From Ailurus styani (Eukaryota; Chordata; Mammalia; Carnivora; Ailuridae), in NCBI GenBank assembly GCA_002007465.1, contig LNAC01000009.1, forward strand, positions 1 through 64,000: a stretch of DNA of 64,000 nt. Direction: 5' to 3'. Positions 1 through 11,108 of this stretch are shown piece after piece (the first letter of the stretch is position 1; the number at the start of each line of letters is the position of its first letter). A program made the translations under genes and the position numbers. The notes beneath the pieces were generated by a model. It saw nothing but the letters and a program-made list of their open reading frames with translations, made no database searches and was not told where the DNA came from.

Positions 1-99
1 GAGCGGAAGTGGTTGGAGTGAGGCACAGGCAAAGAGGAAAGAACATGTATGTGATCAGTCTTTGGGGAAGAAAAATGAAAGAATGGAGCCAAGGTCTCA

Positions 100-680
100 G
101 TGTGTAAGACTGTAAGAAAAATTTCTAAGTTAATGAAGGGCTGAATCTGCCCGTCGGAAGGGCTCGCCAGATGCTTGGGAAAATTGACCAGCAACAGTGA
201 AGTAAGATGCATCCTGGTAATGCTAGCAGACTTCAAAGATAGAGGGAAAAAATCCTCAAAGCTTCTAAGCAAAAAAAAAAAAAAATCCAATAACTTCCAA
301 GGCAAAAGAATTAGACTGGCATCAGATGTCTCAAAAACAATACATAAAGCAAAGCAGTGGTAAAGTGGCATTTTCAAAGAAAGTGTGACTCAAGGATATA
401 TGTGTCTTTCAAGTAGCAAGGCCCAGAAAAACCATTATAAACATATAAGAATTCTCTTCCTGTCCGCCCATCTTGTGAAATCTGCCAGAGGGTGAGCTAT
501 ACCCACTCAAGGCTGAGTGGGGAGTCCGAGCCTAAGGACGGACTGAGCACGCCGTGTGTTCAGGTGTTGGTGCAAGACTGTTTGTTTGTGATAGATGAGC
601 ATGGAAGGACACCATTAAAAATTGATGAACGACATGCTATCTGAGAAAAATGGGCACCTATGGGTATCAGCACGTAGAGG
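100..680 (+). mobile_element. Old L1/HAL1-type LINE fragment
   Basis: The sense strand resembles the 3' region of mammalian HAL1/L1ME elements: a stretch around 140-480 with the order GGGCTGAATCTGCC, AAAATTGACC, ATCCTGGTAA, GACTTCAAAGATA, AGACTGGCATCAGATG, as in those consensi. It is strongly diverged and its limits are approximate. Confidence 0.5.
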
Positions 681-879
681 TGCAAAGGTGAGCATGAGAA
701 AGAAATGCAAGCCTTCCTGAATACAGTCCATCAATCAGTAACTGAATGAGCAAGCAAAGACAGCGTCGCTCAGAGAAGGAAGTGTTGGAAAGGTAGAGCA
801 CATCATAACTATAGAATTATGTGACTAGGTTGAGACCGTGTGCATCAGTAAATGTGAAGAATTTACTGCAATCATTAAA

Positions 880-2180
880 AGATTTTTTTTCAGTTGATAT
901 TAAAGTTCACATGGAAGAGAAACATGGAAGAGAGGATAGGAAGACACCAAAAAATAACTTGTCTCCTGGGCGTTGAAACATACTCTAAAACCTTCCTAAT
1001 TAAAACTGTATGGTATTGGCTTATCCGTAGACAGACAGGCTAGTAGAATAAAATAGGCCAGAGGAAGACTCAGGTACATCTGAAATGTACTCAAGTGCAT
1101 CGTCAGCATGACATAAGGGTAGTATCAAATCGATAGGGCCTCAGTCATAGAAAGTAAAAAGCCTTTGTATATAGTAGAGTCAAGGTAACCAGCAGTCTGG
1201 GAGGAAATATTTGCGACATATATCACAGGTACAGAGCTAACATCCCTAAGGTCATTTTTTAAATCTTAAAAATAAAGGGGAAAAGACTAAAAGTGGGGGG
1301 GGGGAGCAGACAATTCATGCTCCCCAAAAGGGACGTAAAAATGGCACTTACACAGGAAAAGATGTTCACCCTTACCATCGGTAGAGAAATGCAAATTAAA
1401 ACTGCACGGAGGTACCATTTCTCACTCCCAGACTGGCAAAAATTTAGAAAGTATCACAGCACGTGTTGTTCTGTTGGTGGGCCCGTGAGGAATGCAGAGC
1501 GCTGCAGCCACTAGGGCGGGACTTCGGCAATGGCTCGTACAACTGTGTGTGCGTCGCACCTTCCCACCCGGCAGCGCCACTCCAGGAAGTCACGCCACTC
1601 ACGTACCTCCTGCGCTGCGAACACGCACGGCCACAGGCTTATGAATTGCAGCTTGTTTGTCATCGCAAACCCCAGGAAATGACTCCATGCCCCACCAGGG
1701 GAGAGGGGCTGCAGAAATTATGACACGGCCACACCGTGGGGCCATGCCATTCCTGTTTGCTTGTTTTTATCGTGTTATGTTAGTCACCATACAGTACATC
1801 GGTTGTTTTTGACATGTGTTGCATGATTCATTGTTTGCGTAGAACGCCCAGTGCTCCGTGTTTTTTTTTAAAGGAACACAAAAGACCTCTGTGACCCCCA
1901 CGAAGTGAGTTCCAGGGTGAAAAAAAGCAGAGTGTGAGTGTGTTCTTTAGTATGCTTCCTTCTTGGTGAGAAAGAGGACATCAGATGACCTTCATCTGCT
2001 TGTCGTTAAGGCGAAGCACACAGGAAAGGTAGGGCTACAGCAGAGAAACTGGGAGAGGGCGGTGTGCCAGCAGAGCCTAGGTCGGGTGTGCGGGGAGGGG
2101 TGACGTGGCTGAGTGTCCCTTTTGTATGGTTTTGACTTTCAGAGCCATGTTAATGTTTCACATCATAAATAAGCATTCAT
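880..2180 (+). mobile_element. Ancient L1M LINE, ORF2 3' part and 3' UTR, split by a later L1
   Basis: Recognisable degraded ORF2 landmarks include AAAACTGTATGGTATTGGC near 1000 and the GREMQIKT-type segment around 1383-1420. A 3' UTR-like stretch near 1870-2180 (AAAAAAAGCAGAGTG, AGAAACTGGGAGAGGG) follows. The copy is full of stops and frame breaks. A younger antisense L1 tail interrupts it at about 1755-1862. Confidence 0.7.
1755..1862 (-). mobile_element. 5'-truncated carnivore L1 tail inserted into the older L1M
   Basis: The plus strand shows the reverse complement of the carnivore L1 3' end: TTATGTTAGTCACCATACA, then GCATGATTCATTGTTTGCGT and CCAGTGCTCCGTG. This is only about 100 bp of the 3' end. 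The flanking older L1M continues on the other side. Confidence 0.75.
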
Positions 2181-3407
2181 GTCATCATGCATGATTCTAG
2201 GACTAAAAATTGTAAAAGAAACACTGTCCTTCCTGGCATGGAATTCATTGGGCACCGAGAGGCTGTCATGATACTATGTGCTCCTTCTGTAAGTGTCCTC
2301 GGGGACTAAGCATGTTCTCTGTGCCAGGCCGCGGCTCTGTTCTTTACACGCTCCACCTCACGCAGCCCCCGTAGGGACCCCAGGAGCTGGCAGCTCAGGG
2401 CACACAGCTTGAAAGATAACGCCCAGTTGTTAGTGACAGTGTGACAGTTCGGACCCCAGTCTGTCGGACTCGAGAGTTCAGACTTCCATCCGTTTGTGAG
2501 AAATCCGCGGCATGAAGCCCCTGCCTGCTCGGGGTGCCCCTCACCCTTGGAGTATCCAGCCTCCCAGATGCCGGAGATGAACCTGGGACTCAGCACCCCA
2601 GGAATGGGAAACCGTGCTAGGGACACAGGGAGGGGGTCGTGGCCTCGGTAATTTTTCTGGACCCACTTGACTTGAGGTTTCTTTGGCAAAGAATGTGTAA
2701 TGCTTTTGCTAAATATGCTTGGCTTTGAAAGCATATGATTTTAAGTTCTATGTAGATACAGTATTCTGTTAGAATATACAGATGTCGTTTTGTGGGAGCT
2801 CCCTAACCTGTTCCTACTTAATCTTTTAAAATTAGCTGTTGCTATAATGGCAGGGATCTTAACCTTGGTCCGTGACCCCCTGGGAGGTGATGGATAAGCT
2901 TCCAGAAATCTCTGCAGTTTTTGCGTGTGGACGCACTTACTTCCATGCTTCTTCCTGAGGGACGGGGGCGGTGGCTTCCATTAGAAAGGGCGCCTGGTGC
3001 CCAGAGAAGGCTAATTACACTGGTCTTAAACCCCAGCTAGAGCTCCGAGTCCTGTCTCTTAAGGCTATCCGGTCGGTCACCTGCTGACGCGGCTTCTACT
3101 CTGTGTCCTCTCGTTTTATATTCAGTATATCTTAACATTTGTACTTGGCTTCCAGGTGAGTTTCTGGTGGCTTCCAGGTTACAGCGCATTGCTGTTGGCC
3201 TTGCGGGCCGTGTATAGGAAGCAGATGGATTCGATACTTCGAGGCACCAGAGTGGAGCGGCTTAAAAAATGCTTGGGCATTAAATCTGGTTTTCAGTTTT
3301 CTGACAACTGAGTCTTTAAAAACGTATCTTTTTGAGTTATGTAATTTTCTGACATAAGCCTTTTTTTCTTTAGAACTAATTTCAGAGAACAGTCTATACT
3401 GTTTCCT

Positions 3408-3427
3408 TCCTTCCTTCCTTCCTTCTT
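3408..3427. repeat. (TTCC)n microsatellite
   Basis: A short pure TTCC run within a T-rich stretch. Confidence 0.8.
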
Positions 3428-5919
3428 CCTTTTTTTCAAATACCATTTTCTAGGTATATGTTTCGTCTTTAGTTTCTGTAGCTATTACTTCTACATAGCC
3501 ATTCCCAGAGGCAGTGGTGCACTTAACATCTGTCATTTGAATGTATGTTTAGTTTGGTAGTTGCCCTATGATTCCCTAAAAATACTTAGTCTAAATTAGT
3601 GAATGCCCAGTGAGGCACCCTAAATCCACACTCCAAAATACCAGTGTGCCAGTAGTCATCAGGTTCTGCCGTTTCTAATGATACCCTTTAAAGCCCAGAA
3701 TTCGGATCTACAACTTCCCTCAACATATGTCAATTGCATTTGCCCCACAAATATTGGGAAGCATATTCCATCAACCTTAACAGGTATATTTCATTAAGCT
3801 GGCATTTACAGTAGTGAATATAAATGTTGGGGAAAGCTAATCCAACTCCTTTGGATTAAAAATATTTTGAATGCATTATATGAAATTAATGTCTAGTAGA
3901 AACAGGCAGTACTTTGTGAGGCAGGGTGAACGGTGGGTTGAGAAAATGCACTGTACCACAACTACCATAACTTTTTTTTAATTGTCTAATTCAGTTGTAT
4001 TCAGTGCTAAGTGTTGGGTCTTAGTTCAGGGTACCCGATTTCCAGACTCCTCGTCTTACACCCTGCCCCCAATGTGACAGCTCTCGGTTCCAATACTTAC
4101 TTCATTCTTGTAACAAATACTGATCAGCTACCATGTAAAAGATAACCTCGAACTGTCACCTCGAGCAGTGAGCCATCCCCATACACGCACAATAGCACAG
4201 GCACACTCCCTGAGGTGCCGTCAGCCCTGTCTGGCGTCTTCCAGCCAGCCCCTTTGCCCATCCGCTCTGCTGACCACCCTGTTGCCAGAACTCTTGCCAT
4301 AGCCATCGAGCTGGTCTCCCGGTCACCTTGTTTCTCGACATTCTGCCTCCTCTCCATCTTCTGCATCTGACCATCCCATGGTCTCACCATGCCCATGTCC
4401 TACTCTGTTGGCTTCTTGTCGCTTGCAGGGTATAAAGCCCTCCTCTGTGGTAGGGAAGCCTGTGTGGTCTCTAGCACCTGGCCTCAGTTTACCTTTCCAC
4501 CCCTCCTCTCCCCCACCGCCCACCCCTCTGCCTGGGCATTCTCCGTGCTCTCTAGTGCTCCCGGGCACTGTTGGCATTTTGGATGGAATGGTTCCTCTTG
4601 GTATGGAACTGGCCCGAGTATTGCAGAAGTTTTAACGCTCCTGGCCCCAAGCTGCTAAATGCCAGTAGCTCTCCTCCACTTACTGTGACAAGTGCAAATA
4701 CCTTCCTGTTTCCAGAGGCTCCTTGAGGACCACAGAGTCTCCAAATACTCCATGCCCGTTTGCTTCTGTGTTTTTTTGCCTGTCCTTCCCCCTGCCTGTG
4801 GTGTTCTTGTCCACTTCCTGCCTTTCTGGCAAAACTGCTATGCGTTCTTTAAGACTGGGATCTAATGTAACCTGTCAGGAAGTTTCAGGCTGAGATGGTT
4901 TCTTCCTCTGTGCTCCTAAACCCTATATATGCCTGTGTTAAAGGAATATACTGTGTACAGAGATGCCACGGATTGATCTGAAATGGATCGCTTTGCTTTA
5001 AAATGCACTTGACAGTACCTACAGTATCATCTGGTACGTGCACAAAGCCCTCCTGAAAACCCTAAAGCAGAAGCGCTGTGGCCTGGCCCCCATTACTTGT
5101 GAGTATCTGTGTGTCCACGTCACTCTGTGGCATTACATGGCTCTCAGTACTAGACATGGGGAACTTTACAAAGAAGGAGGGCTCCCCTGGGGCTTCATAA
5201 TCACTGTGGGACAAAAAGACAATGTAGATTATTATTGTTGGTCTTGTTACTAGAAGAACAATGATACTGATCAATAGATTCTCTGAATCCCTTGCACCTT
5301 GTCTCAGAGTTTGTATTTGACCAAATGGAGCTATTTCTCTCCGCGCCCGCTGCAATCAATAACGCGAAGCAAAAATGATGTTACTCTTCCCAAATCGTAA
5401 TCTTTGTTTTGAAGAGTTATTCACACAGGAGCCCAAGCTGCTATTTCCTTTAGACAATCGGGTTGTCCTGTTTCAGATTTATACACAGCAATTGAATCTC
5501 ATTAGCCCAGATACACACTGCATAGACCAGGCATGTAAATAATTGAAACCTTCCAGAGCTATATTAAATCTTCAACTGATTTTAAAAGCAGTTTATCTTG
5601 GTGTTTTACTTTATTCCCTAATCCCAATCTACACAGTTGATTTTTCCTCCAGTTAATCTTTTCCTTTTGTCTGGGCGTTGAGATAAAACAGTTGCTCAAT
5701 TCTAATAAAAGTGACATACACAATCCATTTCCATTGGCAATTAGATTAAAAGATGAGTATGAGTCTACACTAATATGGTCTACAGTATTATTAATTATAT
5801 AAACTATATTATGTTTCATTTTAATTACAATTAATCGAACGAACTGTGCCATGTGCAGTTGTCAGAGAAGTGGTGGTCATCATCATCATTAACCCAGCCC
5901 CTCATAAGCAAACCGCAGT

Positions 5920-6070
5920 GAGGATGCGGCCTCTGGAGCCAGCGCTGGGGTCCGGTTCCTGGCTGGCCACTGCTGGCCGCGTGACATTGTGTGGTCACCT
6001 GGCCTCTGTGCTGTCATTTCCCCTGCAGCATGGAGCTGCTCAGCGTCCTCTCTCGGGGGGGTGGTTGTGA
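5920..6070 (+). mobile_element. MIR SINE fragment
   Basis: MIR core order is visible in sense: GCCTCTGGAGCCAG, GGTTCCTGGCTGGCCACT, then CCGCGTGACATTGTG and TCACCTGGCCTCTGTGC. Confidence 0.65.
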
Positions 6071-6589
6071 GAGCTACCTCTGCTACCACGTCTGCCCCCA
6101 CTACCACTGTGAATCCAGTCGTGTGCTTAGGGCATGCTGGGAGCGGCTGCAGCGATTTCTGCTGGACCTTCGCTGAAGATCATAGCATTTCATAAGTGCT
6201 GCTCACGACATAGTTACCATGATGACTGTCAATCACAAACATTGTAGATAAGAAAATTCCTTTGTTTCTGTTCAGAAACGCCTTGTGATAATGTGGGACC
6301 TTTTCTAAACATGAAAATACTTATCTTCTGTTTTTGCCCCTCATTCTTGGCTTTTAATTGTAGCTAAAATTACACAGTAATGGTCTTTGTGTCTGCTTTT
6401 AAGGTGGCTGCTTGTTGATCGTGTTTATTTTATAGGATATTAAATATCCTATCTCTTCGGTTCTTTTAGTGGGAGGTTTGCCCAAGTGGGGGCTTGGTTG
6501 GGCTTCACTTTTCTTCACAGCCCCTGGTGTTCCTTCAGGATCTCTCCTCCTTTCCCTGCTTATTGGTTCTCAGTCTTTGCAGATCCCTT

Positions 6590-7500
6590 TTCCTCTTCCC
6601 AAAGCTTCAAGTGTGTCCCGGGGCTCAGTTCTTGGACTTGGTCCTGCTCTGTCTACTTGTATTCCCTAGATGACCTCACAAACCCCATGGTTTTAAATAT
6701 GTTCTGTTAGCTGATGACACCCAAGTTGACAACCTCAGTCCAGGTCTTTCCCTGGGCTTCAGCCTCAAATCCCCACATCTGCTTACATCTATACTTGATT
6801 TCCACACTTGATACGTGAGCAGTGGCCCCTGTATCTGTCAGTGACATCTCCCTTCTTGTTGCCCAAACTGGAACTCTCGGAGCTCCCCTGCCTCTTCTTT
6901 CTCACCTGGGTTATTACAACACCCTCCCAACTGGCCTGTCTGCTTCTGCCCTGGCACCTCTGTCATCTCTACACACTGCAGCTGGAGACTGCCCAGAAGA
7001 CTCTGCTAGCTTCCCATCACACTTAGAGACCTCTTCGCCATGATGTCTGAGGCCCACCACGAACTGCCCCTTCTCCCATGCTACGTCAGTTCTCTTCTCC
7101 TACCTCCTGGCCCCTGGCTCACTCTACGACAGACCACTGGCCTTCTCATGGCTCCTAGAGTCCATCAGGCCTGCCCCTGCCTCAGGGCCTTTTTACCAAC
7201 TGTGCCCTCTGCCCTGGCTCTCTCCTTCACTTCCTGAAGGTTCGTAGGTCTTCCTTGAACACACTATTTTAAAATAGCACCCTACCCACCCGCAGCCACT
7301 CTGTCTCTGCCTCTGCTGTATTATTCTACATAGCATTTTCACCATATGGCATGGTATTAACTTCTCGTCAATCTCCACCCACTGGCATATAAGCTCAGTG
7401 AAGGCAGAGACCTTGTTTTGGCCACTGCTATATACCCAGTGCCTAGAACAGTGCCTAGCACATGCTGAGTGCCCAATCAGCATTTTCGAAGTGCACAAAT
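6590..7500 (+). mobile_element. L2 LINE, 3' part
   Basis: A long sense L2 copy. CAACTGGCCTGTCTGCTTC near 6928, GCTTCCCATCACACTTAGA near 7010, and CCTCAGGGCCTTTTTACC near 7180 follow the L2 order. The copy ends in the typical 3' terminus TATATACCCAGTGCCTAGAA near 7430 followed by GTGCCTAGCACATGC. Confidence 0.8.
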
Positions 7501-7529
7501 ATGCTGTTTTTCGGTGTAACCCACACCCG

Positions 7530-7665
7530 CCCTCCGAGGTAAGTACTACACCGAAAGGCAGCATAAATTGCCGTAGGCATGTAGCACATGAGTGGCCAAG
7601 TTGAGGTTTAACCTCTGTCAGTTTGACTCCAAAGTGCATGTTCTTTCTGCTATCCTACATAGCTT
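7530..7665 (-). mobile_element. MIR SINE fragment, antisense
   Basis: The plus strand reads as reverse-complement MIR: GAGGTAAGTACTAC, then AAGTTGAGGTTTAACC and TTTGACTCCAAAGTGCATG near the end. Confidence 0.55.
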
Positions 7666-8499
7666 CTCATTTCTGGATGCTTCTGAGCTACCACCGAATC
7701 TCTAGAATGTTACTGTGCTTTTGAAGCCTCCCCGTCTCGATTTTGCTCACCTTGTCATCACATACTTCTTGAGTGCCTGGCTTCCCCAGAGCTTGCACCA
7801 GTCACAGAAGATAAAAGGCGGGGGTCAGTGCCTGGTGCCTGCCTTTCCACTCTCAGCCTTGAGCAAGTCCCCCTCTCGACGGGGAGGCCTTCCAGAAAAA
7901 CAATGTCACCAAATTCTTTCTTGTTCTTACTCTTACTTCCCAGGCTCAGGACTGTGCCTGGCACCTGTTCATAGCTGCTGAACTAATGAATGAACACAAG
8001 GAGCACAAATGACTGCTGGGAGAGTTCAAGTTCTGGGTTTGTTTGTTTTAATTCGGCAAAGACTGACTCGAGTACTGCCCGCATTAGGCTCCTCACAGTG
8101 TTCAGAGAATCACTGGAGTCCCCGGTGCTTGTCGGAATGGTCACTTTCAGCCCAGAGCTCACAGGGTAAAGCGGAGTTAGGCATCTGACTCACAAGGGGT
8201 TGGGTGGGACTCGACCTTGAGAAACCCACCCCTGCTGCCCGGTGAAAATACAGACTGCAGGAGACACGTCACAAGTGGACCATCGAGGAAGGGGTGAGAT
8301 ATTGGTGAGCCGGCAGAAAAGCTTGCCATGCAGGGAGAAATAAAACTCACATGTGAGACTTGTGACCCTAGAATACTGTGCCCCTGCCACCGCCGTGACT
8401 ATAATTCTAATTACTGCTGTCACGTGCCCATCTCTTTGGCCCTGCATCTCTGAATGCTTAGTGATTTGATTTTCCCATCCAGGCCCTCAATGCAAGATG

Positions 8500-8620
8500 T
8501 TCCTGCAAGTCCCTATGATCCAGAAGGTTAGATAATGTTTTCAAGGTCACATGGAAGTGGTGGGGCAGGGTTTGAACTGAGATCCAAGAAGCGCCAAAGT
8601 CCTGGTCTTTCTGTCACTCT
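8500..8620 (-). mobile_element. MIR SINE fragment, antisense
   Basis: The reverse-complement MIR core is visible: TTCAAGGTCACATGGAAGTG, GGGCAGGGTTTGAACTGAG and AAAGTCCTGGTCTTTCTGTC. Confidence 0.65.
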
Positions 8621-10030
8621 CCTCCTGTCCAGGAAGAGGCCCCCTGGATTCAAAGAAATACAGGAAGCTCCCAGTACAGGTAGCTAACTGGGGGGGAATG
8701 CATTGAGATGCGTCCGGCTTTCTTTAAAGCTTCTTAAAAGAATGATGGTTTTGATAACATTTAATTTTGGGTAGACAGTGCTTTCTGAATATACTCCTGA
8801 CTTTCCCGATGCTATTTTCTTCTTTCACACAGGCTCTATCAAATGATTGTTTTGTTGATAAATTTAGTGTGCAGTTGGGACTTATATGTAGATTGTACCT
8901 ACCCTCAAAGGGAGAGAGGATTTTATAGTTTCCATTCATTCTCATTAAAATCAGAACATTTGCATCTTAACTTTTACATCTTGTTCCAGGAATTTTAAGC
9001 AGTCTGATTGTATGGAAGTGGGTCGTATTAATTGCAAATGGGCTAGACATCTGCTCACTAACACGGAATGATTTTTTTTTTAGCTCTATTTTGTTTTTAT
9101 ATATGATCTACCAGAGCGATTAAGTGAGGGCTGTCGGTGATGCTGTTTCAAGACTAGGATTTTCAGAGACTTACAGTGTAACCATAAAAATAAATTTAAG
9201 AGTGAATCTTTGGAAGTTCTTGAGCTGGGAGTAATTAAATGTGTTAGAGTTGATAGATTTTTATCCACAGTCTATCTGGGAGCCGTTTTCGATCCTTGGA
9301 GCCTCTGTGGGTCTCATGCACGGGAGCCCGACTCCAGTGGGTTCCAGGCTCTGGGGTAAGGGAGAGAGGAGCAGAATTGCTGTCTTGTGTCTGTCTGCAA
9401 GGAGTAAATGAGGAAAGGTGTGTGTCTAGCTGGAATAACAGGATCCAGGCTGCTGGCGGCTGGTTGAATTAGGCAGGTTATTTGTTTCCTGCTGGTAATG
9501 AAACAGTGGATTTCTTGGAACGCTAACTCTTAAGGAAATTGCTATGTGCCTTAGGTTTAGGAAGTACTAACTGGTTAAATAAAAATAGAAATAAGGTTCC
9601 TTTTGTTAACTTTAAGAATGAAAGTTACTTTACCAGCAGAAATGGGTTTATTCAGGAATAGCAAAGAATTGCAATTCAGGACATGCAAGCTATGACAAAA
9701 CCACAGGCAAGTCCAACAAAGAAAGGAGAGGAGCGTGACTTTGCGGAGAAGAAAGAGGACGTTGGGAGGGGCTGTCCTGAACCGAAGTCCCTGGACAGGA
9801 GCAGGAGTGCAGGGCGAGGGCAGGTCCTCACTGGCTGAGTTGCTGGGGTCGTGGATTTCTCATAGAGCTGCAGCGTCCGTCCTTCCCTGTTGGGTCTGTA
9901 GTCGTGATTCCCTCCTGTGACGGGTGCCTCTGCTGGGGTCTCTAGGTGATGGTTCTTCTGCCACTACTGTCAAGTGGTGTGACTTCCCCTTCTGGCCTCC
10001 CACCTCTACTTTAGCGGGGTTTCCCTTGAC

Positions 10031-10240
10031 TCATTTCATTTTCTCGCAGTCCTCTTCAGAACATTTAACGTGCCTGTGAATCTTTAAGAGAACGACAGGG
10101 CTATGCAGAGTTTTCCCAACGTGGTTGACCACGGCCTCCTTTTCATATTGGGAAAATGTTGTCTTGGTGAACTCCTCTAGGACTTCTTTTGAATTTAGGA
10201 CCTGAAGAATCACGTTGCTGCTGTCTTGATCATACAGCAC
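10031..10240 (-). pseudogene. Coding-like minus-strand segment, family not recognised
   Basis: On the minus strand an uninterrupted frame ends in TGA at 10031-10033 and encodes a protein-like, hydrophilic 69-residue stretch. It contains VLYDQDSSNVILQVLNSKE, then FTKTTFSQYEKEAVVNH and SPVVLLKIHRH, and ends CSEEDCEKMK. Its composition (Lys, Glu, Val, Asn, Ser) differs from the Pro/Arg/Gly-rich chance frames in this window. The frame continues upstream to a stop near 10300, beyond which another open stretch in the same frame runs from about 10310 to 10490. It includes a splice-acceptor-like cttcttctccttgtcag near 10410-10430. An AATAAA on the minus strand lies at 9647-9652, about 380 nt past the stop. 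It could be a decayed retrocopy, part of an ancient retroelement, or chance. I cannot name the family. Confidence 0.3.
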
Positions 10241-10720
10241 GACGTCTGTCTCAGTTCCTCGGGGAGACTGCGCCAGCCGCGTTGCCTCCCTGGACCTTTC
10301 AGGGCCCGGCTTTCTTCAGAGTTGCGGGTCCCCAGCCATGGGTGCCACTGGCCCCGTTGGGGGCCAGGAAGGAGTTGGGGCCTCTGTGTACCCGTGTATG
10401 TCCACATCTGACAAGGAGAAGAAGGTGATAGATGGGTTAGCATCGGTGATTAAGAAAGGACAAGTAAAGTAGGTAAAAGGTAAAAAAGAGTTTTAGAGCA
10501 AGTGACACTTTTCCTAAAGTAATTTCCTGACCCTGATCCAGTGCCTGTTACCTAGAGGGGCCCCAGTCAGTATTTGTTGTACGAATAGTTGTTAGGTGCC
10601 TTGAGGCCTTTGCAGAAGAGATCTAATGTTGCTCTACCATCATATTCTATTTCAGGTTAGTTGCCAAACGTATACAATCTTTCACACCTTCTGAAATCAG
10701 AGGTTAAAACACAGTAACTT

Positions 10721-10912
10721 GGGCGCCTGGGTGGCTCAGTGGGTTAAAGCCTCTGCCTTCGGCTCAGGTCATGATCTCAGGGTCCTGGGATCGAGGCCCA
10801 TATCGGGCTCTCTGCTCGGCGGAGAGCCTGCTTCCTCCTCTCTCTCTCTGCCTGCCTCTCTGCCTACTTGTGATCTCTCTCGCTCTGTCAAAATAAATAA
10901 ATTAAAAAAAAA
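10721..10912 (+). mobile_element. Can-SINE (SINEC), young, with perfect target-site duplication
   Basis: Full-length tRNA-Lys-derived SINE: GGGCGCCTGGGTGGCTCAGT head, GGCTCAGGTCATGATCTCAG B-box region, CT-rich middle, AATAAATAAATT and an A tail. The 15-bp repeat AAAACACAGTAACTT flanks it perfectly at 10706-10720 and 10913-10927. The GGGTTAAAGCCTCTGCC variant and TGCCTACTTGTGATCTC body point to a mustelid-type subfamily. Confidence 0.95.
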
Positions 10913-10956
10913 AAAACACAGTAACTTTTATTTCCGCAAATAGCAGCTGTCCTTTT

Positions 10957-11108
10957 CATACAGAAGGATCTATGCGCACGGCCCTGCCACAGAGCATACA
11001 GAAGGATCTATGCGCACAGCCCTGCCACAGAGCATACAGAAGGAGCTATGCGCACGGCCCTGCCACAGAGCATACAGAAGGATCTATGCGCACGGCCCTG
11101 CCACAGAG
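10957..11108 (+). repeat. 38-bp minisatellite, four copies
   Basis: The unit CATACAGAAGGATCTATGCG plus 18 further bases ending CCACAGAG is repeated exactly four times, with starts at 10957, 10995, 11033 and 11071. There are only isolated substitutions (for example CACAGC for CACGGC in copy 2 and GGAGCT for GGATCT in copy 3). It lies 30 bp after a Can-SINE. Confidence 0.95.

Noticed and set aside
1293..1514. Frame with a GREMQIKT-like segment
   Set aside because: Part of a decayed L1M ORF2 with stops and frameshifts before and after.
10721..10800. tRNA gene signal (A and B box-like sequences)
   Set aside because: It belongs to a tRNA-derived Can-SINE with target-site duplications and an A tail, not a functional tRNA. 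The same holds for the other SINE copies.
10957..11108. Possible CRISPR-like array (38-bp repeats)
   Set aside because: The repeats are directly adjacent without spacers and lie in a vertebrate intron, so this is a minisatellite.
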